From Pantoea sp. 18069 (GTDB lineage: Bacteria > Pseudomonadota > Gammaproteobacteria > Burkholderiales > Burkholderiaceae_C): a stretch of 64,000 nucleotides of DNA. The stretch's first letter is position 1, and each line of letters opens with the position of its first letter. The DNA lies in NCBI RefSeq assembly GCF_902706035.1, contig NZ_CACSJA010000001.1, positions 62,001 through 126,000 on the forward strand, in the 5' to 3' direction. The notes under the pieces are model-generated. The model made no database searches and was not told where the DNA came from. It saw only the letters and a list, made by a program, of their open reading frames with translations. Both the position numbers and the translations under genes were made by a program. Shown in pieces: positions 17,118-27,014 of this stretch.

Positions 17118-18422
17118 TCAGCCGCGGCCGTGGAAAAGCTTGTGGTGCAGCCGTCGCAGCGACCACCAGACGCCCAGCGCGACCACGGGAATCGCCACCG
17201 CCGCCGTCGACTCGGGCGACCAGGGCCAGCCTATCTTCTGCGCGCCCTTGGCGAGGTAGCTGACCAGGCCCACGATGTAATAGGTGATGGCCGCGACCGA
17301 CAGGCCTTCCACGGTGGACTGCAGCTTGAGTTGCATGCCCTGGCGGTGGTTCATCGTGCCCAGCAGCGCCTGGCTGCTTTGCTGCTGCTCGATCTCCACG
17401 CGCGTGCGCAGCAGGTGACTCACGCGCGAAACACGCTCGGACAGCGCATTCTGCCGGCGCGTGGCCCACTCGCAGGTGCTGCGCGCGGGCGACAGCCGAC
17501 GGTCCATGAACTGCTGGATGGTCTGCATGCCCGGCAGGCGCGATTCGCTGATGTCCTGGATGCGCCGGTCGACCAGCTCGAAGTACGCCATGCTGGCCGA
17601 GAAGCGCGAGTGCGTGGCCGCGTATTCGCTTTCCACCTGGCCCGCGAGGCGCGTGAGCCGGTCGAGCAGCAGCGGCTCGCTGTCGCGGTCGGCCAGGCGA
17701 ATTGCCTGGGCCAGCTCGGCCAGGTCACGCTCCGCGGTGGCCAGCACTTCGGCCGCGCGGCGCGCGGCCGGCAGGCCCAGCAGCGCGGCCATGCGGTAGG
17801 TCTCGATCTCCAGCAGGCGCTGGACCAGCCGTCCCAGGCGCTGCGGCGACATCTGCTCGCCGGCGAACACCAGCATGCGCGAGCAGCCGTCGGCATGGAT
17901 GGAAAAGTCGGTGAACAGCTGCGCCATCGCATCGGCCACCGCCGACGCCACGACGTTCTCCTCGTGCAGCATGTGGCGCACCAGGCGCTGGCGCTCGCTC
18001 TCCGAGGCCGCCAGCGCCCAGAGGTGCAGGCTGCTCAGGCACTGGCCTGGCAGGGCCGCGAGCCACTCGCGCGGCACTTCGGCCAGCGCGGTGCGCGGCG
18101 CGCGCGCGTCCAGCCCGGTGGCCGGGTCCAGCGCCACGGTGAAAGTCCAGGAGACGAATTCAGTGTGCAGTTCCCAGCGCAGGCGAAAGGCGCCGAGGTC
18201 GCAGCGCAGATGGGTGGTGCTGTCGTCGGGCGGCGACTGGTGGTGGTCGCGCAGCAGGCGCGCCACATGGCTGCGGCTGGCTTCGCGCTGCGCGGCGTCG
18301 GCCCACATCACGATCTGGGTGATGGCCAGCGGCGCGGCCATGACTTCGGCGGGACGCGCATGGATTTCATTGTGCAGCAGCACCCGCTGGGGGTGCTGTG
18401 CCGGGGGAGTCGGAGCAAGCAT
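17118..18422 (-). CDS. DUF3422 family membrane-anchored protein
   Basis: 434 residues. The N-terminal motif LLHNEIHARP is the family hallmark; the middle is largely helical (about 190-360), and two hydrophobic segments near the C-terminus (about 375-397 and 405-424) anchor it in the membrane. The function of the family is unknown. The ATG at 18420-18422 gives the usual start just ahead of the hallmark motif. It lies downstream of the tctBA terminator and is probably its own unit. Confidence 0.85.
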   Translation of the reverse strand: MLAPTPPAQHPQRVLLHNEIHARPAEVMAAPLAITQIVMWADAAQREASRSHVARLLRDHHQSPPDDSTTHLRCDLGAFRLRWELHTEFVSWTFTVALDPATGLDARAPRTALAEVPREWLAALPGQCLSSLHLWALAASESERQRLVRHMLHEENVVASAVADAMAQLFTDFSIHADGCSRMLVFAGEQMSPQRLGRLVQRLLEIETYRMAALLGLPAARRAAEVLATAERDLAELAQAIRLADRDSEPLLLDRLTRLAGQVESEYAATHSRFSASMAYFELVDRRIQDISESRLPGMQTIQQFMDRRLSPARSTCEWATRRQNALSERVSRVSHLLRTRVEIEQQQSSQALLGTMNHRQGMQLKLQSTVEGLSVAAITYYIVGLVSYLAKGAQKIGWPWSPESTAAVAIPVVALGVWWSLRRLHHKLFHGRG

Positions 18423-18525
18423 GCAAACCTCGTTGACGAGTCGCCTATTGTGGCCTGTCCCGCGCGCCTGCCTCGGGCCAGGCCTGCATTCTCCGGCGCT
18501 GGCAAGGGCCCCGGCGGTCTGGGCA

Positions 18526-18559
18526 AGAAAAAATGGCACCCGAAGGTGCCATTTTTTCT
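18526..18559 (-). terminator. Rho-independent terminator after tctA
   Basis: AAAAAATGGCACC and GGTGCCATTTTTT form a stem around a CGAA loop with A- and T-runs on both sides, so it can work on both strands. It lies 35 bases past the tctA stop and ends the tctBA operon. Confidence 0.88.
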
Positions 18560-18593
18560 TTGCATGCCCCAGCGCATGGGGCTTGCAGCTTCG

Positions 18594-20105
18594 TCAGTCT
18601 TCGACGAACGCTTCCTCGCGGCGGTTCTTCACCGCAGGCAGCAGCACGATGATCAGCAGCAGCACGGCAGCGATCAGGAAGCCGGCCGAGATGGGACGGG
18701 TCACGAACACGCTCCAGTCGCCACGCGACAGCAGCAGCGCACGGCGCAGGTTTTCTTCCATCATCGGGCCCAGGATGAAGCCCAGCAGCAGCGGCGCGGG
18801 TTCGGTGCCGAGCTTGTGGAACACATAGCCCACGAAACCGAAGATACCCACCATCCACACGTCGAACTCGCTGTTCTTCGTGCCGTACACACCGATCGCG
18901 CAGAACAGCACGATGGCGGGGAACAGCCAGCGGTAAGGCACCGTCAGCAGCTTGATCCAGATGCCGATCAGCGGCAGGTTCAAGATGATCAGCATCAGGT
19001 TGCCGAGCCACATCGAGGCGATCAGGCCCCAGAACAGTTCGGGGTTGCTGGTCATCACCTGGGGACCAGGCTGGATGTTGTGGATCGTCATCGCGCCCAC
19101 CATCAGCGCCATCACGGCGTTCGGGGGGATGCCCAGCGTCAGCAGGGGAATGAACGAGGTCTGCGAACCGGCATTGTTGGCCGACTCAGGCGAGCACACG
19201 CCGCGGATGTTGCCTTGACCGAAAGGAACTTCGCCCGGACGGAGCTTGGTCTTCTTTTCGATGGTGTAGGCAGCAAAAGCCGACAGCATGGCGCCACCGC
19301 CAGGCAGAATGCCCAGTGCCGAACCCAGTGCCGTACCACGGATCATCGCGGGAATCATGTGCTTGAAGTCTTCTGCGGTAGGCATCAGACCCGTCACCTT
19401 GGCGGTGAACACTTCACGCTCGTCTTCGGGCTTGGACAGGTTGGCAATGATTTCGCCGTAGCCGAACACACCCATGGCGATCACGACGAAGTCGATGCCG
19501 TCGGTCAGTTCAGGGATGTCGAAGCTGTAGCGGGCAACGCCGGAGTTCACGTCGGTGCCCACCATGCCGAGCAGCAGGCCCAGCACGATCATGGCAATCG
19601 CCTTGAGCAGCGAACCCGAAGCCAGCACCACGGCGCCGATCAGGCCCAGGGTCATCAGCGAGAAGTATTCAGCAGGGCCGAACTTGAACGCGACTTCGGT
19701 CAGCGGCGGCGCGAACGCAGCCAGGATGACGGTACCCACGCAACCGGCGAAGAACGAACCGATACCGGCGGCTGCCAGCGCGGGACCCGCCCGGCCTTTG
19801 CGCGCCATCTGGTAACCGTCGATCACGGTCACCACCGACGAGGACTCGCCCGGCAGGTTCACCAGAATCGCCGTGGTCGAACCACCGTACTGTGCGCCGT
19901 AGTAAATACCGGCCAGCATGATCAGCGCCGCCACCGGAGGCAGGGCGTAGGTCGCGGGCAGCAACATGGCGATGGTCGCCACGGGGCCGATGCCCGGCAA
20001 GATGCCGATGAGGGTACCCAACAAACAGCCGATGAAGCAGTAAATCAGGTTTTGGAAGGTAAAGGCAACGCCGAAGCCGAGTGCCAGATTGTCAAGAAGT
20101 TCCAC
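18594..20105 (-). CDS. tctA: Tripartite tricarboxylate transporter, large permease TctA
   Basis: 503 residues, about eleven TM helices. The family signatures GTLIGILPGIGPVATIAMLLP (first half, at residues 30-50) and the related LGSALGILPGGGAMLSAFAAY in the second half are present, as is YGGSTTAILVNLPGE. With TctB it forms the membrane part of a secondary transporter for tricarboxylates or other carboxylates that takes substrate from a TctC/Bug binding protein. It follows tctB by 13 bases. No tctC is adjacent. Confidence 0.93.
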   Translation of the reverse strand: MELLDNLALGFGVAFTFQNLIYCFIGCLLGTLIGILPGIGPVATIAMLLPATYALPPVAALIMLAGIYYGAQYGGSTTAILVNLPGESSSVVTVIDGYQMARKGRAGPALAAAGIGSFFAGCVGTVILAAFAPPLTEVAFKFGPAEYFSLMTLGLIGAVVLASGSLLKAIAMIVLGLLLGMVGTDVNSGVARYSFDIPELTDGIDFVVIAMGVFGYGEIIANLSKPEDEREVFTAKVTGLMPTAEDFKHMIPAMIRGTALGSALGILPGGGAMLSAFAAYTIEKKTKLRPGEVPFGQGNIRGVCSPESANNAGSQTSFIPLLTLGIPPNAVMALMVGAMTIHNIQPGPQVMTSNPELFWGLIASMWLGNLMLIILNLPLIGIWIKLLTVPYRWLFPAIVLFCAIGVYGTKNSEFDVWMVGIFGFVGYVFHKLGTEPAPLLLGFILGPMMEENLRRALLLSRGDWSVFVTRPISAGFLIAAVLLLIIVLLPAVKNRREEAFVED

Positions 20106-20118
20106 GAACGATGCTCCC

Positions 20119-20607
20119 TTAACCCGTGATGAAGCTAGGCCACACGGGGAACTGCAAATTCAGTGCCCAGACGAAAGCCGCATAGCTACCCACTGCCAGG
20201 CAGGTCGCCAGAATGGTGACTTCCTTGGTCTTGAAGGAGTAGCCACCCAGGCTGGCGATGAACACCAGGCCGTAGATTGCGACGATCAGGCCGAACTGGG
20301 GAATGCCCAGCGCAGGAACACCGACCAGCAGAACGCCGAACGCGAAGTTGGCAGCCAGGATGAAGAAGACTTGCTTCCAGGCCCACTTGCCGATCTTGTC
20401 GCCGTCAGCGGTTTCAACGATCAGGCCCTTGGCGCCGATGGCAATACCGAGAATGGACATCAACACGCCCAGAATCAGCGGGAAGTACCCGGGACCCATG
20501 CGCGCACCTGTACCAATGTTGTAGTCCACGGCGCCGATCGCAAAAGCGACACCGACGACCAAGAACATCAACCCGGAAAAAAAGTCTTTTTGACTCTTGA
20601 TTTTCAC
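20119..20607 (-). CDS. tctB: Tripartite tricarboxylate transporter, small subunit TctB
   Basis: 162 residues, four TM helices, with the TctB-type GTGARMGPGYFPLILG segment. I chose the GTG at 20605-20607 (MKIKSQKDFFSGL) because AGGAGA precedes it by eight bases. First gene of the tctBA operon. The 207-base region upstream (20608-20814) separates it from the PulE gene end; it should hold the tct promoter, but I see no convincing -35/-10 pair and no tctC. Confidence 0.88.
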   Translation of the reverse strand: MKIKSQKDFFSGLMFLVVGVAFAIGAVDYNIGTGARMGPGYFPLILGVLMSILGIAIGAKGLIVETADGDKIGKWAWKQVFFILAANFAFGVLLVGVPALGIPQFGLIVAIYGLVFIASLGGYSFKTKEVTILATCLAVGSYAAFVWALNLQFPVWPSFITG

Positions 20608-20814
20608 AAAAATGTCTCCTAGACGGAAATCACGATGGAGCGATTGTGGGGCCTGAAAAGTTGTGTCCGAATGTGGATTCCACCTACAAAGGCCATTCAA
20701 TGCGGCCTACTTTTGGCGGCATCAAATCGGGCTACAGCCCGCATGCAGCCTGGGTTTGCACGATTCCCCAGGATGCTGCACGCGCAGCCCCCAAGGGTTT
20801 GTACCGAGAAGCCT

Positions 20815-22611
20815 TCAACCCAGCATCGGCGTGCTGCCTATGACTTCGGGCAGCGTGGTCAGGCCTTCGGCCACGCGCAGCGCGCCCGCCAGGCGCAACG
20901 GGCGCATGCCGTCCGCCACCGCCTGGCGGCGCAGGCCGTCGATCGATGGGTTGGCATGAATCTGCTCCTTGAGCGCTTCGCTCACCGTGAGCAGCTCGTA
21001 CAGGCCGGTGCGGCCCTTGAAACCCGTCATGCGGCAGTCGGTGCAGCCCACGGGCTGGTAAGGGCGGTAGCCGCCGTTGAGCTTCCAGGGCTTGACGGCC
21101 TCGGCGAGGTCGTCGCGCGAGGTCGATTCATCGGGCTGCTTGCACTGCGGGCACAGCGTGCGCACCAGCCGCTGGGCCAGCACGCCGAGCAGCGTCGCGT
21201 TGATCAGGTAGGACGGCACACCCAGCTCCATCAGGCGGCTCACGGCGCTGGGCGCATCGTTGGTGTGCAGCGTGGAAAACACCAGATGGCCGGTGAGCGC
21301 GGCCTGCACGGCCATCTCGGCCGTGGCCAGGTCGCGGATTTCGCCGACCATGATGATGTCCGGGTCCTGGCGCATCAGCGCGCGCAGGCCTTCGGTGAAG
21401 CCGAAATCGAGCTGCGGCTGGACCTGGGTCTGGTTGAAGCTCGGCTCTATCATTTCGATAGGGTCCTCGACCGTGCTGACGTTGACTTCCTCGGTCGCGA
21501 TGCGCTTGAGCGTCGCGTACAGCGTGGTGGTCTTGCCCGAGCCCGTGGGGCCGGTCACGAGAATGATGCCGTGCGGGCTGCGCACCAGCGACTCCCAGCG
21601 CTGGGCATCGTGCGGCGCGAAGCCCAGGCCCGCGAGGTCCTTGACGGCGTTGTCCGGGTCGAAGATGCGCATCACCATCTTTTCGCCGAACGCCGTGGGC
21701 AGCGTAGACAGGCGCATTTCGACTTCGACGCCGCGCGGGTTGCGGGTCTTGATGCGGCCGTCCTGGGGGCGGCGCTTTTCGACCACGTCCATGCGGCCCA
21801 GCAGCTTGACGCGCGCCACCATGGCATTGAGCACGCCCATGGGCAGGTGGTAGACCGGGTGCAGCACGCCGTCGATGCGAAAGCGGATCACGCCCTGCTC
21901 GCGCCGCGGCTCGAGGTGGATGTCGCTGGCGCGCTGGTCGAACGCGTACTGCCACAGCCAGTCGACGACGCGCACCACGCCCTGGTCGTTGGCGTCGAGC
22001 TGCTTGTTGCCCTTGTCGAGTTCGACCAGTTGCTCGAAGCTCGCGGTGCTCGCCGCGCCGCCGCTTTTCTGCGCAGCGCGCACCGACTTGGCAAGCGCGA
22101 AGAATTCGGCCGTGAGGCGCTTGATGTCGAGCGGGTTGGCCATGACCCGGCGCACCTTGCGCCGCGCCTGGCGCTCGACTTCGGCGACCCAGTCGTCGAT
22201 CAGCGGCTCCGACGTGGCAACCACCACTTCCTCGGGCGTGACCTGCACCGGCAACACCTTGTGGCGCTCGGCATAGCTCGCGCTCATGGTCTCGGCGACG
22301 CGGCCCGCGTCGACGCGCAGCGGATCGATGCGCAGGTACGGCAGGCCGCAGCGCTGGGCCACGTACTGCGTCAGCGCCTCGACGTCGAGCGCCGGCGCGC
22401 CATCGGCGCGCACCATCGCCACATGGGCCAGCCGCACCAGCGGGTGCAGGCTGCTTTCGGCCTGCGAGCAGCGCACGATGGTGCGCTCGGCCTCATGGGG
22501 CGTGATCACGCCGTCGGCCTGCAGCCAGCGCACGATGCTGCGCCACTGCAGCGGCCCGGATTCAGGCAGGACCGCGGGTGCGGGGGAAGAAGGCGAAGTG
22601 GCGGAGGACAT
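20815..22611 (-). CDS. GspE/PulE/PilB family secretion ATPase, orphan
   Basis: 598 residues. An N-terminal T2SSE_N-like domain is followed by the hexameric ATPase core with Walker A GPTGSGKTTT (about 349-358), an Asp box DPIEMIEPSF, Walker B DPDIIMVGEIRD and the zinc tetracysteine LCPQC...GCTDC. Such ATPases power type II secretion or type IV pilus assembly. No other pilus or secretion gene is in the window, so its partner machine is elsewhere. The ATG at 22609-22611 lacks a clear SD; an upstream in-frame ATG at 22680 is possible. Confidence 0.85.
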   Translation of the reverse strand: MSSATSPSSPAPAVLPESGPLQWRSIVRWLQADGVITPHEAERTIVRCSQAESSLHPLVRLAHVAMVRADGAPALDVEALTQYVAQRCGLPYLRIDPLRVDAGRVAETMSASYAERHKVLPVQVTPEEVVVATSEPLIDDWVAEVERQARRKVRRVMANPLDIKRLTAEFFALAKSVRAAQKSGGAASTASFEQLVELDKGNKQLDANDQGVVRVVDWLWQYAFDQRASDIHLEPRREQGVIRFRIDGVLHPVYHLPMGVLNAMVARVKLLGRMDVVEKRRPQDGRIKTRNPRGVEVEMRLSTLPTAFGEKMVMRIFDPDNAVKDLAGLGFAPHDAQRWESLVRSPHGIILVTGPTGSGKTTTLYATLKRIATEEVNVSTVEDPIEMIEPSFNQTQVQPQLDFGFTEGLRALMRQDPDIIMVGEIRDLATAEMAVQAALTGHLVFSTLHTNDAPSAVSRLMELGVPSYLINATLLGVLAQRLVRTLCPQCKQPDESTSRDDLAEAVKPWKLNGGYRPYQPVGCTDCRMTGFKGRTGLYELLTVSEALKEQIHANPSIDGLRRQAVADGMRPLRLAGALRVAEGLTTLPEVIGSTPMLG

Positions 22612-22733
22612 GCAGCCACTGTAAACGCTGGCGCGGCCTCTTGGTAACCATGGCACTCGCACCACCCACAGCCTATGCAACTGGCGTGCTCCAGCTCAGG
22701 CGAGGAAGGGCCGCGCAGCGGCTCAGGGGCTGC

Positions 22734-23504
22734 TCAACGCTTGACGACGGGCTTGAAGCCGCGCGGCCACTTGGCGGCCGGCAGGTCCCAGCGCGACTGG
22801 ATCATCTGCGCGCGCTCGTCGAGCACGGCGCGTGCCGGGCGCGAGGCGGTGCGCTGGGCCAGCACCACGGTATTGCCTTCGCGCGTGGGCTTGAAGGCCC
22901 ACAGCGCGTCCTCGCCAAACGCCTCGGCCATCTTCGCCAGGCTTTTCTCGTAGCTCGACGAGCGACCGAACAGGTTCACGGTCATGCAGCCGTCTTCGGT
23001 CAGCAGCGCGCGGCAGTCGGCGTAGAACGCGGCGCTGTCGAGCACCGGCGCGGCCGCGTCGTGGTCGTAGAGATCGACGGCCAGCGCATCGACCTGGTCT
23101 TCCCAGCCGGGGCGGCGGATTTCCTCGGCCGCGTCGGCCAGCACCACCTGCAGGCGCGGGCCGTTGTGCGGCAGCTTGAACCAGCTGTGGCACACGGCGA
23201 TCACCTGCGGGTTGAGTTCGATGGCCGTGGTCTGCATGCGCAGCTTCTTGTGGCAGAACTTGGTGATCGCGCCCGCGCCCAGGCCCAGCTGCACGGCATA
23301 GCGCTTGGTCACGCTGGCCGGGTCGACGAACAGCAGCCAGGCCATCATGCGCTGCACGTATTCGAGTTCGAGCGCGAACGGCTCCTTGAGCCGCATCGAG
23401 CCCTGGATCCAGGGCGTTCCCAGGTGCAGATGGCGCACTTCGCCATCGTCCGAAACACTGACTTCGGGCAGCTCTGCGCTGTCATTTTTCTTGCGGGTCG
23501 TCAC
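22734..23504 (-). CDS. Spermidine synthase-like class I methyltransferase-fold protein
   Basis: 256 residues. The Rossmann-like core shows VQLGLGAGAITKFC (nucleotide/SAM loop), TAIELNPQVIAV (acidic residue after strand 2) and DALAVDLYDHD (after strand 4), the pattern of the spermidine-synthase superfamily. The region LGTPWIQGSMRL near the start is also typical. Whether it makes polyamines or is only a relative cannot be told. Its start overlaps the stop of the upstream glycosylase gene by 4 bases (23501-23504). Confidence 0.75.
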   Translation of the reverse strand: MTTRKKNDSAELPEVSVSDDGEVRHLHLGTPWIQGSMRLKEPFALELEYVQRMMAWLLFVDPASVTKRYAVQLGLGAGAITKFCHKKLRMQTTAIELNPQVIAVCHSWFKLPHNGPRLQVVLADAAEEIRRPGWEDQVDALAVDLYDHDAAAPVLDSAAFYADCRALLTEDGCMTVNLFGRSSSYEKSLAKMAEAFGEDALWAFKPTREGNTVVLAQRTASRPARAVLDERAQMIQSRWDLPAAKWPRGFKPVVKR

Positions 23505-24094
23505 GTTGTCACCAATCCAGCGGCGGCCAGGGCTTCATGCCAGGCCAGCCGTTTACGTTCAAAACTCCAGCCCGCGTTCGCAGGACTGGTCGAAGGCAGC
23601 TTGAGCGCCTGCAGCGGCGCGCGGCTCAGCGGCGCGGCGCCGGGCAGGTGCAGCGCGGCCAGCGCCGCGTCCGCATGGCGAAAGCTCTCGGCGCCGTTGT
23701 GCGCGAGCACGCGCAGCTGCGGGCAGTGCGCGCGCAACGCCGCGAAATCATTGACCTGCGGGCGGCGTATGGCCGCATCCAGGCTGCCCTGGCGCTCGCA
23801 GCTGTCATAGACATCCCACAGGCCCAGCCCGCGCTCGAGCAGCCAGGCGCAGCGCCCCGCATAGTCCTGCGGGCCGGGCTGGGGATGGCCGGGCCACAGC
23901 GCCTGCAACAGGCGCCAGAACTGGTTTTGCGGGTGGGCGTAGTACTGCTGCTGCGCGAGCGATGCCACGCCCGGGAAACTGCCCAGTACCAATAACTGCG
24001 TGCGCGGGCCCACCACGGGCGCAAGGCCCTGCAGGCGTGCAGGCGCCGACAGCGCTGTAGCGCAAGGGAAAAGCGATCGCGGCGGCACAGTCAT
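23501..24094 (-). CDS. DNA-deoxyinosine glycosylase (hypoxanthine-DNA glycosylase family)
   Basis: 197 residues of the UDG superfamily. The first active-site motif reads GSFPGVASLAQQQYYAHPQN (38-57) and the C-terminal motif LPSTSPANAG is intact. This family removes deaminated adenine (hypoxanthine) from DNA in base excision repair. It overlaps the downstream methyltransferase-like gene by ATGA. Cytoplasmic, single domain, normal length. Confidence 0.85.
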   Translation of the reverse strand: MTVPPRSLFPCATALSAPARLQGLAPVVGPRTQLLVLGSFPGVASLAQQQYYAHPQNQFWRLLQALWPGHPQPGPQDYAGRCAWLLERGLGLWDVYDSCERQGSLDAAIRRPQVNDFAALRAHCPQLRVLAHNGAESFRHADAALAALHLPGAAPLSRAPLQALKLPSTSPANAGWSFERKRLAWHEALAAAGLVTT

Positions 24095-24144
24095 GTGGCT
24101 GCATTCTGGCCCGAAACCAGTGCTGCGCGCTGGCCAGGCAGTAT

Positions 24145-24966
24145 TCAGAGCAAGGCAGCCATGCCCGGCAGCGCCGCGCAGGCATTGGCTGTGGTCGCCT
24201 GGGCAAGCGCTTCGACGCCGATGCCGCGCAGCCCGGCCATGACTTCGGCAATGCGCGGCAGCTCGGCCGGGCTGTTGCGGCCCTGGGGCCGGCCCGCGGC
24301 GCGCTGTTCGGCCGTGGTGTAGACCCAGTGCGGCGGAATATCGGGCGCATCGGTCTCCAGCACCAGCGCCGACAGCGGCAGCCCGGCCGCGAGCCGGCGC
24401 AGCTTGTGGGCGCGCTCATAGGTCAGCGCACCGCCAAAGCCGAGTTTGAATCCCAGATCGATGAACATCTGCGCCTGCTGCGCGCTGCCGTTGAACGCAT
24501 GGGCAATGCCGCCGCGCACCGGGGTGGCGCGCAGCTGCTGCAGCAACCGGTCGCTCGACTGGCGCACATGCAGGATCACCGGCAGATCGAAGCGGCGCGC
24601 CAGGGCGATCTGCGCGCGGTAGATCTGCAATTGCCGCTCGGTGTCGAGCCCGGGCACGAAGAAATCCAGGCCGATCTCGCCCACGGCCAGCAGCCGCGCG
24701 TCGCCGCGCTGCGCGGCAATCTCCTGGGCCAGCAGGTCCAGGTCGTCGCCACCCGCCTGGGGCGTGTACAGCGGGTGAATACCCAGCGCATAGCTGTCGC
24801 CCCCCGCATGGGCGAGTTCGCGCACGGTGGCCCAGTTGCCGCGCTCCACCGCGGGAAGCACGCAGTGGCCCACGCCCGCCGCACGCGCCGCGACGCGCAC
24901 TTCGGAACGATCGGGATCGAACTCGGGCGCGTCGAGGTGGCAATGGGTGTCTATCCAGAAAGCCAT
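24145..24966 (-). CDS. TatD-family metal-dependent hydrolase
   Basis: 273 residues, TIM-barrel metallohydrolase. Metal motifs: DTHCHLD (near residue 6), GEIGLDF, HVRQS, AHAFNGS and ETDAPDIPPH. TatD proteins are DNases or exonucleases. The ATG at 24964-24966 (MAFWIDTHCH) puts the first histidines close to the N-terminus as usual. It starts 16 bases after lolD's stop, so probably cotranscribed with the lol genes. Confidence 0.9.
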   Translation of the reverse strand: MAFWIDTHCHLDAPEFDPDRSEVRVAARAAGVGHCVLPAVERGNWATVRELAHAGGDSYALGIHPLYTPQAGGDDLDLLAQEIAAQRGDARLLAVGEIGLDFFVPGLDTERQLQIYRAQIALARRFDLPVILHVRQSSDRLLQQLRATPVRGGIAHAFNGSAQQAQMFIDLGFKLGFGGALTYERAHKLRRLAAGLPLSALVLETDAPDIPPHWVYTTAEQRAAGRPQGRNSPAELPRIAEVMAGLRGIGVEALAQATTANACAALPGMAALL

Positions 24967-24982
24967 TGCCGCCTGCCGTGGC

Positions 24983-25672
24983 TCAGCCCAGTTGCCCTTG
25001 AACGATGCGCACGACACGGTCGCACTTGGCGGCCAGCGATTCGTCGTGCGTGACCATCACGAACGCCGTGCCCTTGTCGCGCGCCAGGCCCAGCATCAGC
25101 GCGAACACCGCGTCGGCCGTGCTGCGGTCGAGGTTGCCCGTGGGTTCGTCGGCCAGCACGCAGGCCGGCTCGGTCACCAGCGCGCGCGCGATCGCCACGC
25201 GCTGGCGCTCGCCGCCCGACAGCTCGGACGGCCGGTGCTGCACACGGTCCTGCAGCCCCACGGCGGTGAGCATCTGGCGCGCGCGCTCGCGGCATTCGGC
25301 CACGGGCAGGCGGCGTATGCGCAGCGGCATGGCGACGTTGTCGAGCGCGCTGAATTCGGGCAGCAGATGGTGGAACTGGTAGATGAAGCCCAGGTGCTGG
25401 TTGCGCAGCTTGCCCTGCTCCTGCGGCGACAGGTCGTTGAGCGCCTGGCCCTTGAGCCAGACAGAGCCGTCGCTGGGCGCGTCCAGCCCGCCGAGCAGAT
25501 GCAGCAAGGTGCTCTTGCCCGAGCCCGAGGCCCCGACCACGGCCAGGGTTTCGCCCGCAGCCACCGACAGATCGACGCTGCGCAGCACCTGCACATCAAG
25601 CCGGCCTTCGGTGAAACGCTTGCTCAGCGAACGCGCCTGCAGCACTACGGCCTGGGAATTATTCTTATTCAT
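24983..25672 (-). CDS. lolD: Lipoprotein-releasing ABC transporter ATPase LolD
   Basis: 229 residues. Walker [10 protein letters not shown] (about 48-56), the ABC signature [15 protein letters not shown] and Walker [12 protein letters not shown] are all present; the MacB/LolD-type spacing and [13 protein letters not shown]-loop fit LolD. It powers transfer of outer-membrane lipoproteins from the inner membrane to LolA. It overlaps the lolC/E gene by 8 bases. Confidence 0.93.
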   Translation of the reverse strand: MNKNNSQAVVLQARSLSKRFTEGRLDVQVLRSVDLSVAAGETLAVVGASGSGKSTLLHLLGGLDAPSDGSVWLKGQALNDLSPQEQGKLRNQHLGFIYQFHHLLPEFSALDNVAMPLRIRRLPVAECRERARQMLTAVGLQDRVQHRPSELSGGERQRVAIARALVTEPACVLADEPTGNLDRSTADAVFALMLGLARDKGTAFVMVTHDESLAAKCDRVVRIVQGQLG

Positions 25673-26918
25673 AGCGCAGTGCCTCCGCCGGGTTCACGCG
25701 GCTGGCACGCCAGCTGGGATAAATCGTCGCCACGAACGACAGGATCAGGGAAATCACGGCAATCGGCACGATGTCGGAGCTTTGCGGCTCGCTGGGCATC
25801 TTGCTGATCAGGTAGATGTCCTTGGGCAGGAAGCTCGCGTTGAACGCGTGCTCGATCGCCGGCACGATCACATCGATGTTCAGCGCGATGCCCAGGCCCA
25901 GCGCGAGTCCGCCAAGCGTGCCGATCACGCCGACCATCGCCCCCTGGACCATGAAGATCGCCATGATGCTTTGCGGGCTCGCGCCCAGCGTGCGCAGGAT
26001 GGCGATGTCGGCGCGCTTGTCGGTCACGGTCATGACCAGCGTCGAGACCAGGTTGAAGGCCGCGACCGCGACGATCAGCGTCAGGATGATGAACATCATG
26101 CGTTTTTCCAGCTGCACGGCCGAGAACCAGGTCTTGTTCTGCTGCGTCCAGTCGCGGATCAGCAGATGGTCGGTCAGCGAGTCGGCCAGCTGGCGCGCGA
26201 CGGCCGGCGCCTGGTGCAGGTCCTTGATCTTCAGCCGTATGCCGGTCGGGCCTTCGAGGCGAAACAGCCGCTGCGCGTCCTCGTGGTGCAGCATCACCAG
26301 CGCCGAGTCATATTCGTAGTGGCCTGAATCAAAGGTCCCGGCCACGGTCATCTGCTTGAGGCGCGGCACCACGCCGGCCGGCGTGACCTGGCCGCCGGGC
26401 ACGATCAGCGTGACCGCGTCGCCGCTGCGCACGCCCAGCGAGCGCGCAAGCTCTATGCCCAGCACCACGCGGAACTCGCCGGGAACCAGTTGCGCCAGCG
26501 CCTGGGCGTTGGTTTCGGCCAGATCGGTGACTTCAGCCTCGCGCGCCGGATCGATGCCGCGCACCAGCGTGCCTTTCATGTCCTCGCCGCGCGCGATCAG
26601 CGCCTGGGAAAACACGAACGGCGCCGCGCCCACCACGTCCGGATTGCGCCTGGCTTCGGCCAGCGTGCGCTCCAGGCTGGGCAGCGCCGCGCCCTGAGGC
26701 GCGAAGATTTCGATGTGCGAGACGACGCTGAGCATGCGGTCGCGCACTTCCTTCTGGAAGCCGTTCATCACGCTGAGCACGATGATCAGCGCGGCGACGC
26801 CCAGCGCGATGCCCAGCATCGACACACCGGAGATGAAGGAGATGAAACCGTTGCGGCGCGTTGCGCGTCCCGCACGGGTGTAACGCCAGCCCAGGGCCAG
26901 CTCATAGGGTATTTGCAT
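25665..26918 (-). CDS. lolC: Lipoprotein-releasing system permease LolC/LolE
   Basis: 417 residues. TM1 (about 25-48, with [22 protein letters not shown]) is followed by a large periplasmic domain (about 50-265), then three TM helices, ending in the conserved [16 protein letters not shown]. Only one LolC/E-type gene is present, as in many Betaproteobacteria where it works as a single permease (LolF-like) or with a partner elsewhere. The ATG at 26916-26918 ([13 protein letters not shown]) matches the family start. Confidence 0.92.
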   Translation of the reverse strand: MQIPYELALGWRYTRAGRATRRNGFISFISGVSMLGIALGVAALIIVLSVMNGFQKEVRDRMLSVVSHIEIFAPQGAALPSLERTLAEARRNPDVVGAAPFVFSQALIARGEDMKGTLVRGIDPAREAEVTDLAETNAQALAQLVPGEFRVVLGIELARSLGVRSGDAVTLIVPGGQVTPAGVVPRLKQMTVAGTFDSGHYEYDSALVMLHHEDAQRLFRLEGPTGIRLKIKDLHQAPAVARQLADSLTDHLLIRDWTQQNKTWFSAVQLEKRMMFIILTLIVAVAAFNLVSTLVMTVTDKRADIAILRTLGASPQSIMAIFMVQGAMVGVIGTLGGLALGLGIALNIDVIVPAIEHAFNASFLPKDIYLISKMPSEPQSSDIVPIAVISLILSFVATIYPSWRASRVNPAEALRYE

Positions 26919-27014
26919 GGTGGTGGCATTGTGGCATTGCCGGTGCAAGTCCCTGGGATTGCGCAGGAGACCTCACCCCGCAGCAGAAACGGCCGCTGCC
27001 CGACAATAGCGGCC

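Noticed and set aside
17130..20129. About 1000-codon open frame on the plus strand across DUF3422 and tctA
   Set aside because: It spans two real genes and a terminator on the opposite strand and has the same His/Gln/Arg-rich shadow composition.
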